Source of the DNA: Lumbricus terrestris
Taxonomy: Eukaryota > Annelida > Clitellata > Crassiclitellata > Lumbricidae
Assembly: GCA_949752735.1 (NCBI GenBank)
Contig: OX457036.1
Span: forward strand, 17,315,933 to 17,379,932
DNA length: 64,000 bases
Direction: 5' to 3'
The notes under the pieces are model-generated. The model was not told the DNA's origin, did not search any database, and worked only from the letters and a program-made list of their open reading frames with translations. Shown here piece after piece: positions 11,536-22,200 of the stretch (position 1 is the stretch's first letter; each line of letters starts with the position of its first letter). Both the position numbers and the translations under genes were made by a program.

Positions 11536-11540
11536 GTATA
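11481..11540. repeat. (TA)n microsatellite, right arm
   Basis: About 24 TA units directly right of the 79-bp copy, ending in GTATATGTATAATG. Confidence 0.9.
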
Positions 11541-11564
11541 ATGGGCTATAATACATTATATACA

Positions 11565-12004
11565 TTCATTATTAGCATTTATATAGCGCCCCTTCAAGAA
11601 ACTACTCAGAGGCACTCCCAGCCCAGCCACGGCAAAAGAAAAAAGATTTAAGGGACTTAAGGAATAAGGATTGACTGGTCAGGTGAAGGAGATGGAGGTT
11701 AGGGGGGGAGGTCATTCCAGATTGACGGCCCCACAACCGAGAAGGCTCGGCGCTGTCTGGTAGCTAAGCGAGCCCGTGGAACAAGCAGTTGTCCCTTCGC
11801 AGCAGAGCGAAGGGCCCGAGGCGCTTCAATGTCAGAGACTGGACGACAGAGAAGTCGCAGGTAGGATGGAGCACAATCAAGGATACAGCGAGAAACCAGG
11901 GCTGCAATTCGATAATGTATGCGTTGGGCTATTGGCAACCAATGCAGCACATCACGCATGTAGGTAGAAACAGAGGAAAATTTAGGGATTATTATTATTT
12001 TCAT
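11565..12004 (-). mobile_element. LINE 3' fragment (ORF2 C-terminus plus tail)
   Basis: On the minus strand a ~100-codon frame (12004-11699) reads DVLHWLPIAQRIHYRIAALV, then SYLRLLCRPV and FSVVGPSIWNDLP. This is the conserved C-terminal signature of non-LTR reverse-transcriptase polyproteins. It continues to the 3' tail (CTCTGAGTAG, then CTTGAAGGGGCGCTATATAA) near 11570-11615. The reverse-transcriptase core and 5' end are missing, so this is a dead 5'-truncated copy. Confidence 0.85.
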
Positions 12005-12804
12005 TGTAATTAATTAAGGAGTAGAGCCAAAGATGTCATATTGAAACTTCTGACTTTTACTGTTGAAGTTCAGACCAGGTCAACAGTTAGGTCACCCTGT
12101 ACAGCAGAGGGGAGAAATCATCTAGGTGTCAGGAATGGAGTAGACTGAGGCACAGACACACAACCCCCCGGCTCCCCCACAGGGCAACCCACTCACATGT
12201 ACATAAGTAGACGCACATAAGTATACACTTAACTTGAATCCTTACATAATTATTTTCATACATCTAAAAAGTGAGAATGAGCAAGAAATATGCTACAATT
12301 GTATCGTAAGTGGGAGATAGTCTGAACTTGTTGTGGTTGCATATTTATATGCTGCCTTTGTAGCCTGTAGAGTGTAAACATGGCTCTCAGTTGACTACTT
12401 CGGATCTTGTGTAGGTCTACATAGTCTCACGGGTCATTATGAAATCCGAAGCCTAGTAGGCCTGCATCTATGAGCAGTCTGTGTAAGAGTTAGCACAAGT
12501 TTGCGCTTTGCCTTTTGTGGCAGTGATGGACTGATGGTGGTGCGTGCTGGTCATGGTGCTGTAGGCTACCGTATGTGGTGTTTGGCGGTGCCTGCCGGTC
12601 TTTTAGATTATACAATCTAATCTGTCAGGAAGCAGTGCAGTTCTCTGTGGTTAGAGAGCTCTTTACAGCAGCTGCACCACAATTAGCTTGGTCAATCTTT
12701 TGCCTTTTCAGAGAGTGTTTATTTTTATTTAGTACTGTCCAGGGAGTTATTCAATAGTGTGAACGTGAATTTCGTGCTTTATCGCAATAAATTCTCTTTT
12801 ATTC

Positions 12805-12873
12805 ATCATCATCATCATTATTATTATTATTACTATTAATTATAATAATATTATTATCATTACCGTCATAATC

Positions 12874-12932
<59 letters not shown>

Positions 12933-12960
12933 TTTTAGTTATTATTTTATTACTATTATT
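12805..12960. repeat. ATC/ATT triplet repeat
   Basis: ATC and ATT triplets with an interior ACC run. Non-coding. Confidence 0.85.
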
Positions 12961-13333
12961 TTTTTAGCAATTATTACTATTTTATGTATATTCGCTTAAC
13001 CTGCCGAATATTTCCATTTAGTATTTTCCGGATGATATTTGCTATAATAATTATGCCTGCAGAATGACTTTTTAAAAGAAAAATCCTCACTCATGGAGTT
13101 GAACTAAGCAGGAGTGTAATTATGGTCTTGGTCAAGTTACAGTTACACAATGCCAAGAATATAAGAATAAAGTTAGAATGTTTCCTTACAAAGTAAATAA
13201 TATATATACCCGGTTTATGTAGTCTATATTTATATGTGCGTACGATGTATATATATAATTTATATATATTATACACTTTTTAACGGCTCTTGCCGAGAGA
13301 AGCACTTTATATATGGTCTAATACACTACAATG

Positions 13334-13337
<4 letters not shown>

Positions 13338-13373
<36 letters not shown>
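13338..13373. repeat. (TA)n microsatellite
   Basis: About 18 TA units in intergenic DNA. Confidence 0.9.
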
Positions 13374-13379
<6 letters not shown>

Positions 13380-13919
13380 ACGGACTTAAATGTATCTTAA
13401 TTTTTTTCCAGTTACTAGAAAATTCAACAATTATAACTATCAGACTGCCCTTCCCTACATGCAACAGGAAATTATAATGCATCCCTCAAGAGAGACAACT
13501 GCTCGGATTAAAAAACTGAAGCTGACACTTTTATTGGGTCTACAAAGACTGTCTCTCAAATAGAGATAGTTGGCTCAGCCCAAGAATTCTTGTTCCTCCT
13601 TCTCCAGCTCCTCCTTCTCCTTCTCCTTCTCTTTTTTGTATTTTTTTCACATTCTTTTCATTCTAAGTTTTCAGTTATATTCCTTATATATAGGAGCAAC
13701 ATAAGGGATAGCATTTCCTAATAAAACTGGTCTGATGAACATGATCTCTACAAACCGGGGATAACACTTTGTCATTTGGTGGCATATGCTTGGCAATGTA
13801 TGCAACAAGTTTACTTCACATATTATGTTTGATGATAATTGAAATGTGAGCTGTGTGTAGGGATTTGTTTTGTTGGGTTACTTACAAGGGCTCCTATTGA
13901 GGAAACAGTATATGTATGT

Positions 13920-14055
13920 CCCTGGACAATGACATTATACTTTATTTGCATCTGTATGCTTGTGAGTTGCAAATAAAATCTACTTACTTGCTTACTTACT
14001 TACTTACTTACGGTACTTACTTACTTATTTACTTACTTGCTTACTTACTTACATT
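13920..14055 (+). mobile_element. Candidate LINE 3' end with (CTTA)n tail
   Basis: GAGTTGCAAATAAAATCTAC, with an AATAAA signal, runs straight into about 15 CTTA units. LINE 3' ends often carry such short-repeat tails in place of poly-A. No coding part is recognisable upstream, so the family is not named. Confidence 0.45.
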
Positions 14056-17000
14056 GCCTGATATGTCGGCGGTTGTCAAGTGAATAGTACTGTGACTTAG
14101 CCATCTCAGTAATCCCCAAAAAACAATCTGCAAGGAAAGTTTTACTTGATCTGTTCTTAGACTTTTGTTCGCACTTCGGTAGCTTTCTTCTGTCAAGTTA
14201 GTGAGACATTTTTCAGGAATTCAGAGCTGATGGGTGAATCCATATAACCCCAAAATGATACCTGGAGCATAGTGCCATCTCCTGGGTCTCATCTTTGAAA
14301 CAACCCAACATCCCATGTACGGGTTATGCATGGTATCCTTGATGCTAAGGAGTTGTGTATGAGCATTGTTTGATTATAATGGTCTGGTGTTCAATTTTGA
14401 TGGGGTCCATAAGGTGGGTTTGTCTGGTGTCACTGATGGGTGCCTTCCTGAAGTTTTGTTTGTTTATCTAGGCACTGGTAAACTAACGGATATGGAAGGT
14501 TGATCTAAGAAGGGAAGAGAGTGAAGTACTATTTAGACACTGGATAAAGGGTTTGTAAAAGCCCTGGGGCAATGATGTAGACAAGCAGCTGTTGTATGTA
14601 AGGTAACTCAACTATGGATTTTGAACCCCCAAGGATGTTTCTCTAAAAGTCTTTTTATAGGGACAATCTATAGGCTCAGATTCCAATACAGAAAGACAGG
14701 CAGGCAGACAGGCAAGGCAGGCTGACAGACACACAAACTAGACTGGCAGGTCGGCATTGAACTTGAACATTTTGAAATTTGTCATTTTAAAATTTGAAAG
14801 ATAGCACTGGTGACTGCGGAGAGCAACCACTTAGTTTAATATACAAATTTTGACAGTAAATTAAACTAATTGAAATATGATAGAATCACATATTATACTG
14901 TAACTATTAATATTATGATCATAGAAATTTTGTAGACAATATCATGGTATATTTCAACAGTTCATGTAATGCAACAATGTAAATGAACTAGAAGCTATTA
15001 TCATTTTGCCAAATTTTATGAGTGGGGAGAGGTAAAATGTCTTCTCTGGGGGAATCTTTCCCTCTGGAGATGTCAGGATTAAACACTGATTTTTAAGTGC
15101 CATTGTCTAATTACCATTATTGCGTCAACACCCTTCATGGTAGTTTTGCTAAAAAAAAATTGCTTTTGCATGACTCTTCAAGAACATGTGACAAGTTGAC
15201 AACCTTAGAAATCATATATTCATTTAATTTAAAATCAGACAATTCCTGATGACACACCGCATTGTCATGAACTTGCTTTAAAAATTTGAATTTTTTCGCA
15301 TTGGAATTTGCGTTGAATTAATCAAAAGATTAAAATTGTATTTGTAAAATATGTGCAAAATCCAGAGGTAGCAAATGTGCTTTCCTGTGGGCAAAACTGG
15401 ACATTCATGGATTTTGCAAAGACTTACAACCTTATGGCGTTCACAGTAGGGTCTGATTGTAGTAGGTTACTGTGATAAAACAATAAAGTCTGATGGTAGC
15501 AAAGTTAGCAAAGTTTGGGTCATCTAGACCTATGTCCTAAATGCCCTGTGCTGTCTTACGCAACAAACCACTGAATTCAGATTAGACTGTCTTATAGTTT
15601 AGTGTTGATAGATGGAAAGCTACTCGAAGTAGGACTCTGTACAGCTTATTGTTGTGCTGTCTTGTTTCCGTAATTCATTTAGCATATGGTTCATTTTTAA
15701 CTTCTGATAAGTTCTGTTAATGGATTTAAGGATGACAGTTTGGACCAAAAAGTTTCTGTGCCTTAAAACCTGCAAAAACAAACTTGGAGAGTTTCAGTCC
15801 TGGTGACAGGCTAGACTTCCATATCGGTTCCTGTATCAAGCTGCATAATATAAGTGATTTTCGAAACTAAGGTCGTGGTTTTAACATAAACGGTGTTTAA
15901 AAATTTTAAGTAAACAGCAACACAGACGATGCCAGTTAAGCACAAGTATGTGAAGACGTTTGTAAGGGATCATATAATCTATCAGCATATTTGTGCAATA
16001 TTTGGGTAAACCGATATGTTCAGCTGTGTCCCTGGACGTCTAATTTCTCATTGGGAATCTCAAAGGCCATGTGCCAACTCATTATGATATAAGGCAGCTC
16101 GTTTTGCCCCATGCCTGTAGTCTTAGTATAAGGTACTTTTAAAACTGTTTGTGTCATTGGTGCCCCGAGGGCAGTCTGAGAAAGAGAAAGAGAGAGACAG
16201 AGACAGATAGAGAGACAGAGAGAGAAGGACACAGGGCCGGGGGGAGTTTGAAGGAGAATGTGGTAAGGGAGAGGTTGCAGATAGGGGCTGAGAATCAGGG
16301 TACCATGGAGAGAGGATTTTAAAGGTTAAGAGTGATGCAGTTATCTGAATTCTCAAGAGCTCTTGGCCAGGTTGCATGAGAGAGACAGCAAACCACCAAA
16401 AACGGAGTGAATGAAATAAAAACCAGACAGTGAACGACTGGTTTGGTTTAGGCTTTAAAGTATACTTTTCTTAATCATAGGAGATATTTCATCAGAGTGG
16501 TGTTTCTCATCCAAGAGGGACTTGCAGGTCTTTCAAGATTGTGCAGGTTTATGCTTTGGGAAAGACTTGTCAAGTTGTCACTTATCTTTAGATTGTAAAC
16601 TTAGGAATTCAGTTCAGCCACGATTTGCACACACACTTTGCTCAGCCACGATTGAAGTGGAACGCTCGGCCTTCATCTGTTGAAGGTTTATTGCATGGCT
16701 TTAGTCTCCTTGTTAGCAAGCTGCCCTGTCAACTGGGAGTTTGGGGTTTGACTCCCCACTTGAGGAGAAGTTTTTGGTGAGATTTCTGGCCCCCACCAGC
16801 CAATTCAGTAATGAGTATACTAACAGTATGTACACTCAATAAGAAAATGATAATGATAGCATTGATGAGGAATGGAACCCTAATTACCTATTATTACTAA
16901 TAATACCTAATAATTATTATTAGGTCGCACCCCCTTATAAGAAGGGGCTGAGAAAATAGATGAAATTGCAAACATTGTCAAACTAACTTAGGGGACTGAC

Positions 17001-17935
17001 TGATCATCTCTTCTTCATACGATGAGAGAAATTCGGGCACTTAGAGAGCAGTCACGGGCCCTTAAATTATCTTAGGCTTTATAAAAATAAGCGTTTTTAG
17101 AACAAATTGAATAATAAAAGTGATGGTATGATCCACAATATAATATTTATTTTTGCAATTATGACTTTATTCAGTTGTCAATTTGAAGTTTAAATGTATG
17201 TAATCAAGTGTCAGTAATATTACATTTACAAAGGCATAAATAAAAAAATTCAATGTATAGCTACCCTGCCCGGTCCTCTAAAAGGACTTTTATAGACTTG
17301 GGTAAGTTTGGAGGTACAATTGTACATACTGTGATTAATTCATATAAAAAAATGATGTTCACTTGGCCTATGCCTACATGATTAATCAATTGCTGAAATT
17401 ACTAGCAAATGAATGTCATTTTCAACATGTATGTCATCATGATTTCAGCAGTTGGCAAAATAAATAATCAGTGCTCCTTCTAGCTTATTAGACTACTAGG
17501 AACATTTGAAATCTCCTTTCACTCTGCCCAAGAAAAGTTGCACTTATATAGGCCTACTGTTAGCATTAATTTTCTGGTATGATGGCACTTTCGACTATTC
17601 TAATAATCTCTGATTAAGGATCATTATTTTAGGGTTGTGAGGTGAATGGAGAGCTGCGGGATGGCATACCAGAGAGCAAAGGAATGAGGTTGTGTCGAGT
17701 GGCCAGACAAATGCTTCACAGATGACTCAAGTTATGTCTTTCTCCATCTGTCTCTGAAAAATGCCTTAACGGATTTGAGGGGGGGTTAAGAAGAGGTGAT
17801 TTCTTTGTTGGGGCTGAGGAGGGAATATGGTCACCTGATATGCCAACGGCTGCAGCAGCTGCCTTAGGATGCTAATGATGATGTTGACGCGGTGCTGCCC
17901 GGTCCCATAGATATGCCCGGTCCCTGGCCGAGAGA
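14056..17935. other. Intergenic DNA, no feature recognised
   Basis: Nearly 4 kb of AT-rich sequence without long ORFs, splice-framed exons or complete transposon ends that I could pair. A GA-rich patch lies at 16180-16230 and short CAGA runs near 14690-14730. Confidence 0.5.
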
Positions 17936-18102
<167 letters not shown>

Positions 18103-18304
18103 AGAGCTTATCAACTGGAAGAATTTTTGACTGTGGCATAGATGACATCTGATATCTGTGGTCGGTCGAATGAGGGTGGGGTGGGCATTGTGATACCTTA
18201 CGCACCCTCCTGTCATCTGGGGCCTCCTCTCCAGTGGAGATGTCTCCTCGGTCCACCAGCGTGGGATGATGGTTAAGCAGATGCTAAAAACTGTTCATGG
18301 GCTA

Positions 18305-18335
18305 CTGCTGCTGCTGCTGCTGCTACTGCTGCTGT
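18305..18335. repeat. CTG/CTA triplet run
   Basis: About ten mostly CTG triplets. They create a poly-Leu frame that mimics a signal peptide but has no downstream domain. Confidence 0.8.
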
Positions 18336-18576
18336 TTGCCGTTGCCGTCGCTATCGCGCGGAAGATAAATGGAGCTACTGAGTGGGTCTTCAATGGGCTT
18401 TCAACCCCAGTTTCTGCTCTAGGGTTCTTGAGTGAAAGGGCAGACTGTGTGTGGGTGTAGGTCGGTGCTGTGTATAAAGGGCAGACAGATATAAACTTAT
18501 GTACCGGTACGCGTGAGTGCCTGTGCCTCTGTGTGTCTGCCTGTCCATGCATGTGTTTATAAAGTTGTCTGTGACA

Positions 18577-18578
<2 letters not shown>

Positions 18579-18620
<42 letters not shown>

Positions 18621-18715
18621 GGTGGGTGGGTGGGTGGGTGGGGGGTGTGTGTGGGTGGGTGGTGGGTGTGTGTGTGGGTGGGTGAACGGGTATGTGTGGG
18701 TGTGTGCGTGCGTCT
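18579..18715. repeat. (TG)n then (GGGT)n microsatellite
   Basis: A TG run passes into GGGT tetranucleotides and mixed TG/GGGT. The alternating purine-pyrimidine stretch is Z-DNA-prone, and the G-tracts could form G-quadruplexes. It lies about 0.5 kb upstream of the nephrin start codon. Confidence 0.9.
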
Positions 18716-19208
18716 AGGTGTGTTGGGATGGTTTTTTCAGACTATAAATAAGGCTGGAAGGATTTAGTCAAAGCCAGACAATATAGTGTTCCTCAGCTTA
18801 TGATAATTTTTACCATATCTGGATGTTGTAGGAAGTTCATGGAGCATCTGATCATGTGAGCTGGATGCAGGGATCACTTTAATCCAGAAATCCATCCAGA
18901 CCACCTGCGAGTTCTCTTCGTAAAGTGAAAAACCACTAAGGACTTTGTTTGCAGAATGTTCTGTCATCGCTAAAAGGTCGGGACTTTGATTCTAAACAAT
19001 CGCGCACACGTGAAGCGATAAAATACAAGAACTGAGTGCAGGAGAATTCCACGTCGTCTTTGATTTAAAGCATTTGTGTCTGGTGGTGGATTTATGTGCA
19101 CGAACTTCATTACTGTTTGTCCACTGCATTCCATTTTGCCATTCCAAGGCTGCTGGCTTGATTGAGATGGTTGGGTATTTTCAACAGCGAAGTCGACTCG
19201 ACTGTAGA
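18716..19208 (+). promoter_or_regulatory. Region upstream of nephrin exon 1
   Basis: This is the DNA just 5' of the chosen start codon and should hold the 5' UTR and core promoter if no further upstream exon exists. A TATAAATAAGG word at about 18743 and an ATAAAATACAAG word at about 19018 are possible TATA-like elements. I cannot place the transcription start. Confidence 0.3.
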
Positions 19209-19254
19209 ATGTGGCTGCACTGGGTTCTTCTCGTTATGCTGTTTGCATGGACAG
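19209..19254 (+). CDS. NPHS1-like: Nephrin-like exon 1: signal peptide
   Basis: [15 protein letters not shown] is a hydrophobic signal peptide, ending in the donor ACAG|GTAAGA (phase 1). The first base joins exon 2 to give V-LA-DP, a plausible signal-peptidase site. An in-frame ATG at 19074 would add 45 residues before the hydrophobic core and is less likely to be the start. Intron 1 is 14,779 bp. Confidence 0.85.
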
Positions 19255-22200
19255 GTAAGATGATTGTCTGCTTGTAAATGTTATGATTATAATTATGAGT
19301 TACCTGGTTGTGAATTGGTGGCGTTTCTGGATTATTTTTGATCTGACGAGAAGGATATGAAGATGTATGTACTGCCATAGGCGCAATCACGTCCTAAAAG
19401 TTGGAGGGGACCAAATGAATCACGTCCTAAAAGTTGGGGGGGACCATAATGATAAAGTCAATGGGACAACTCAAAAGTTGGGGGGGACGCGTCCCGTGGG
19501 TCCCATAGGGTGGTTGCGCCTATGTGTACTGCGCTGTCAGACGAGTAATGATTGATGCTTGATGTAATTAAGGTAATCCTTAATTTTTACTTTCTTAAGG
19601 ACACTGCCATATCAATGATGATTAGTGTGGCCCTCCTCCTTTATCCAGGCTTGGACTGGCACTGGCAGAGTGCAGCCAGTCCTAGTTACTTGTTTTAACG
19701 ACACTGCCATATCAATGATGAATAGGCCTAGTGTCGCCCTCCTCCTTCCAGGCTTGGGACTGGCACTGGCAGACAAAAACCAGTGGCGGAGTTATTGGGG
19801 TGATTCTGTTAGAGGAACCTTACTTTCCTTTGGTTTTGCCCTTGACACCGCGACATGATGTCCCCACAGATGCTATGGTTATGGTTATGGTTATGATGCA
19901 TAGGCCTACTCATCATGGCGCCGGAGACTGTCTCACGCAAGGGGAGCTGGCCTGTCGCCAGCCACTGAGAAGGTACGGTGGCCAAAGTTCCTACCAGAAC
20001 CCAGTGCTTGTAGTTACTGTGGCTCTGTTTCTTCCTTGCCCCACCCTTCCCCGTTTTACTCTCCCCCTTCACTGCACTAAGTGGACCTGATACGATGGTT
20101 TCGAGTGTCATGGCTATGTTTATATCTAGATGTTTGTGAACTCTGAATGTCTTCTTCCCACGTTCCATGCTATTCTTGCATAGGATCCTATTTTGGCGGC
20201 AAGCCTATAGGCCTACTCGAGTGCACGCTCGAGTACATGCATACTTGATCATGTGTGTGTTTCGGGTCTGTTGCAAGTCTTTCGGATTTTGTGCAATGAC
20301 ATTTGAAGCTGTGACCCATCTTATTTTGAGATGTTTGTGAACAGTTAATGACTTCCTTATCCATGTGTAGCCTACTGTGCAGTTTGTATACTGACTACAA
20401 TAAGCTAGTTAGTCCAGTGGCTGGTAGGTTCAAGGTTGGTCTTTGTCTGTCATGGATGAGCAATTTATTTAGTCACCAAAGATCCCACATTGACAGTCAA
20501 ATGTCAATAGATAGATGAGATAACGAGGAAATAGGACCTGCACTCATGATGTGATGAGGCAAAGCAACATCATGAGGTTGTTAACACTTGAACGAAATGA
20601 CGTTTTTAACACTTCATACTCTTGCTAGCTGGGCCGTTTTAAGGCATAGCTCGATGCATACGCGTACCTTATATAAGGTACGCGTATCATACGTGCGTAC
20701 CTTTCAAAGAATAAAATACGCGTACCATACGCGTATTTTATTTCTGAGTATTATTATATGTCAGTGTTTTGACGCTTAACCGATATTAAATTACTTACTA
20801 ATTGGCACATGCAAACAAAGTGACGTCACCAGCGTATTTACGTTATCATAAAAGTTTGTTGTAAGTTACCTGTTATTGATATTTAGCAATTTTAGCCTAT
20901 ATCATTCAGACTTTGTAAGTTTGTGACTTGTGAACGGCCTGAGGTGATTTTTTTGTGATTATATAACATTTTAAGGCTTTAATACTTGTAAATGAGTATG
21001 TTACACCATGACTAATCAATAATCCATGACTTAAAGCATGTGCCACGGTTAAGTGTTGTACCGTACCTTTTACACCTTTTACGTACCCTTCAATAAGGTA
21101 CGTTAAAATACGTACGTACCTTTCAAACAATAAAATACGTACCATACGTACCCTCGAGCTATGTTTTAAGGTCGTCGTAGGCACTCTCGCATTTGTAGGC
21201 CATTCAACAACCAAGTGCCAACTTAATTGGCTTTATTATTCACATATTTCTTGACGTCATGTCACTCACGTGAACTAATTTTTTTAATCAGGATTCGTGG
21301 GCGCTTAATGCGGAAAATGACATTTAGGCAATAGGCAAGGCCGTAGCTACTGGGGTGTTTTAATTGGGTGTTTGAACACCCCCCGAAATGGAAAATGTGA
21401 AAAATAATATCTAGAATGCATTTACGAGCACATGATGTAGAAACCATGAAATAAAACCATGAAAACACCCCCGAAATGTAAAAATGTAAAAAGACAGAAT
21501 TAATTAATTGGTGACATTTTGTGATTGGTAACATTTTTTGACGATTTCCGCCGGATGACTAAAAAAGTCATCAGTTTTTTCGGAAGGGAAATTGGTGAAA
21601 CACCCCCCGAAATGGATTTTTTCCATTCCTCTGGAGCGCGTCCTAGCATTTAGGGAAGTTTTATGTGATTGTGCTAATGTAAAGAACGGCAAAGTTAACA
21701 TGATAGGCACAGTGCTTAATTTGTTATGGATAAGGCGGCCCTGCATGCCAGGGACTATTCAGGGACTTCTGTTCTTCTTTTGATATATCTTTCATGTCTT
21801 ATGTGCTATGTAAGTTTTTTTTGCCTGGAGGGAGCAACTGAAAGGAATCTGGTTTTCCAAGCCAGGCTCCATCTGTTTCAGCTTCTCACCTGTCACAGCC
21901 GGTCTTCCTTGAGTTCCTTTGACCTTTCCATGTCTGATGGACGATTATGATGTCGTAGAGGTCATCGTCGGATCTGATTAAATGAACCGCCTTTGAACAA
22001 TTTTCCGCTTGTCACAGCAACAAGGTCCATACAAATGAGTTCGGTGAAAAGAACAGAAGAACTTAATAACCGCTGTTGACAGTAAAAAAAATTTAAATTC
22101 TTCGAATTCAAGCCAATAAGAATTTAACTTGAAGTGTCAAGTTTGACTACTGTTTCGTGTGTTACTTTGGGAAAGCACACCATAGCTCGTTATATAGTTG

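Larger units (their letters stand above)
12005..13919. other. Intergenic, simple-sequence rich
   Basis: No supported gene. It contains ATT/ATC triplet runs at 12805-12960, a TA run at 13338-13373, and a short LINE-like tail word (GCCGAGAGAAGCACTTTATA) near 13290-13311. Confidence 0.5.

Noticed and set aside
18266..18460. Small ORF with a poly-Leu signal-like N-terminus
   Set aside because: The Leu run is a CTG repeat and no domain, cysteine pattern or splice context follows.
19074..19208. Upstream in-frame ATG as start of nephrin
   Set aside because: It would put 45 polar residues before the signal peptide core; the ATG at 19209 gives a normal signal peptide.
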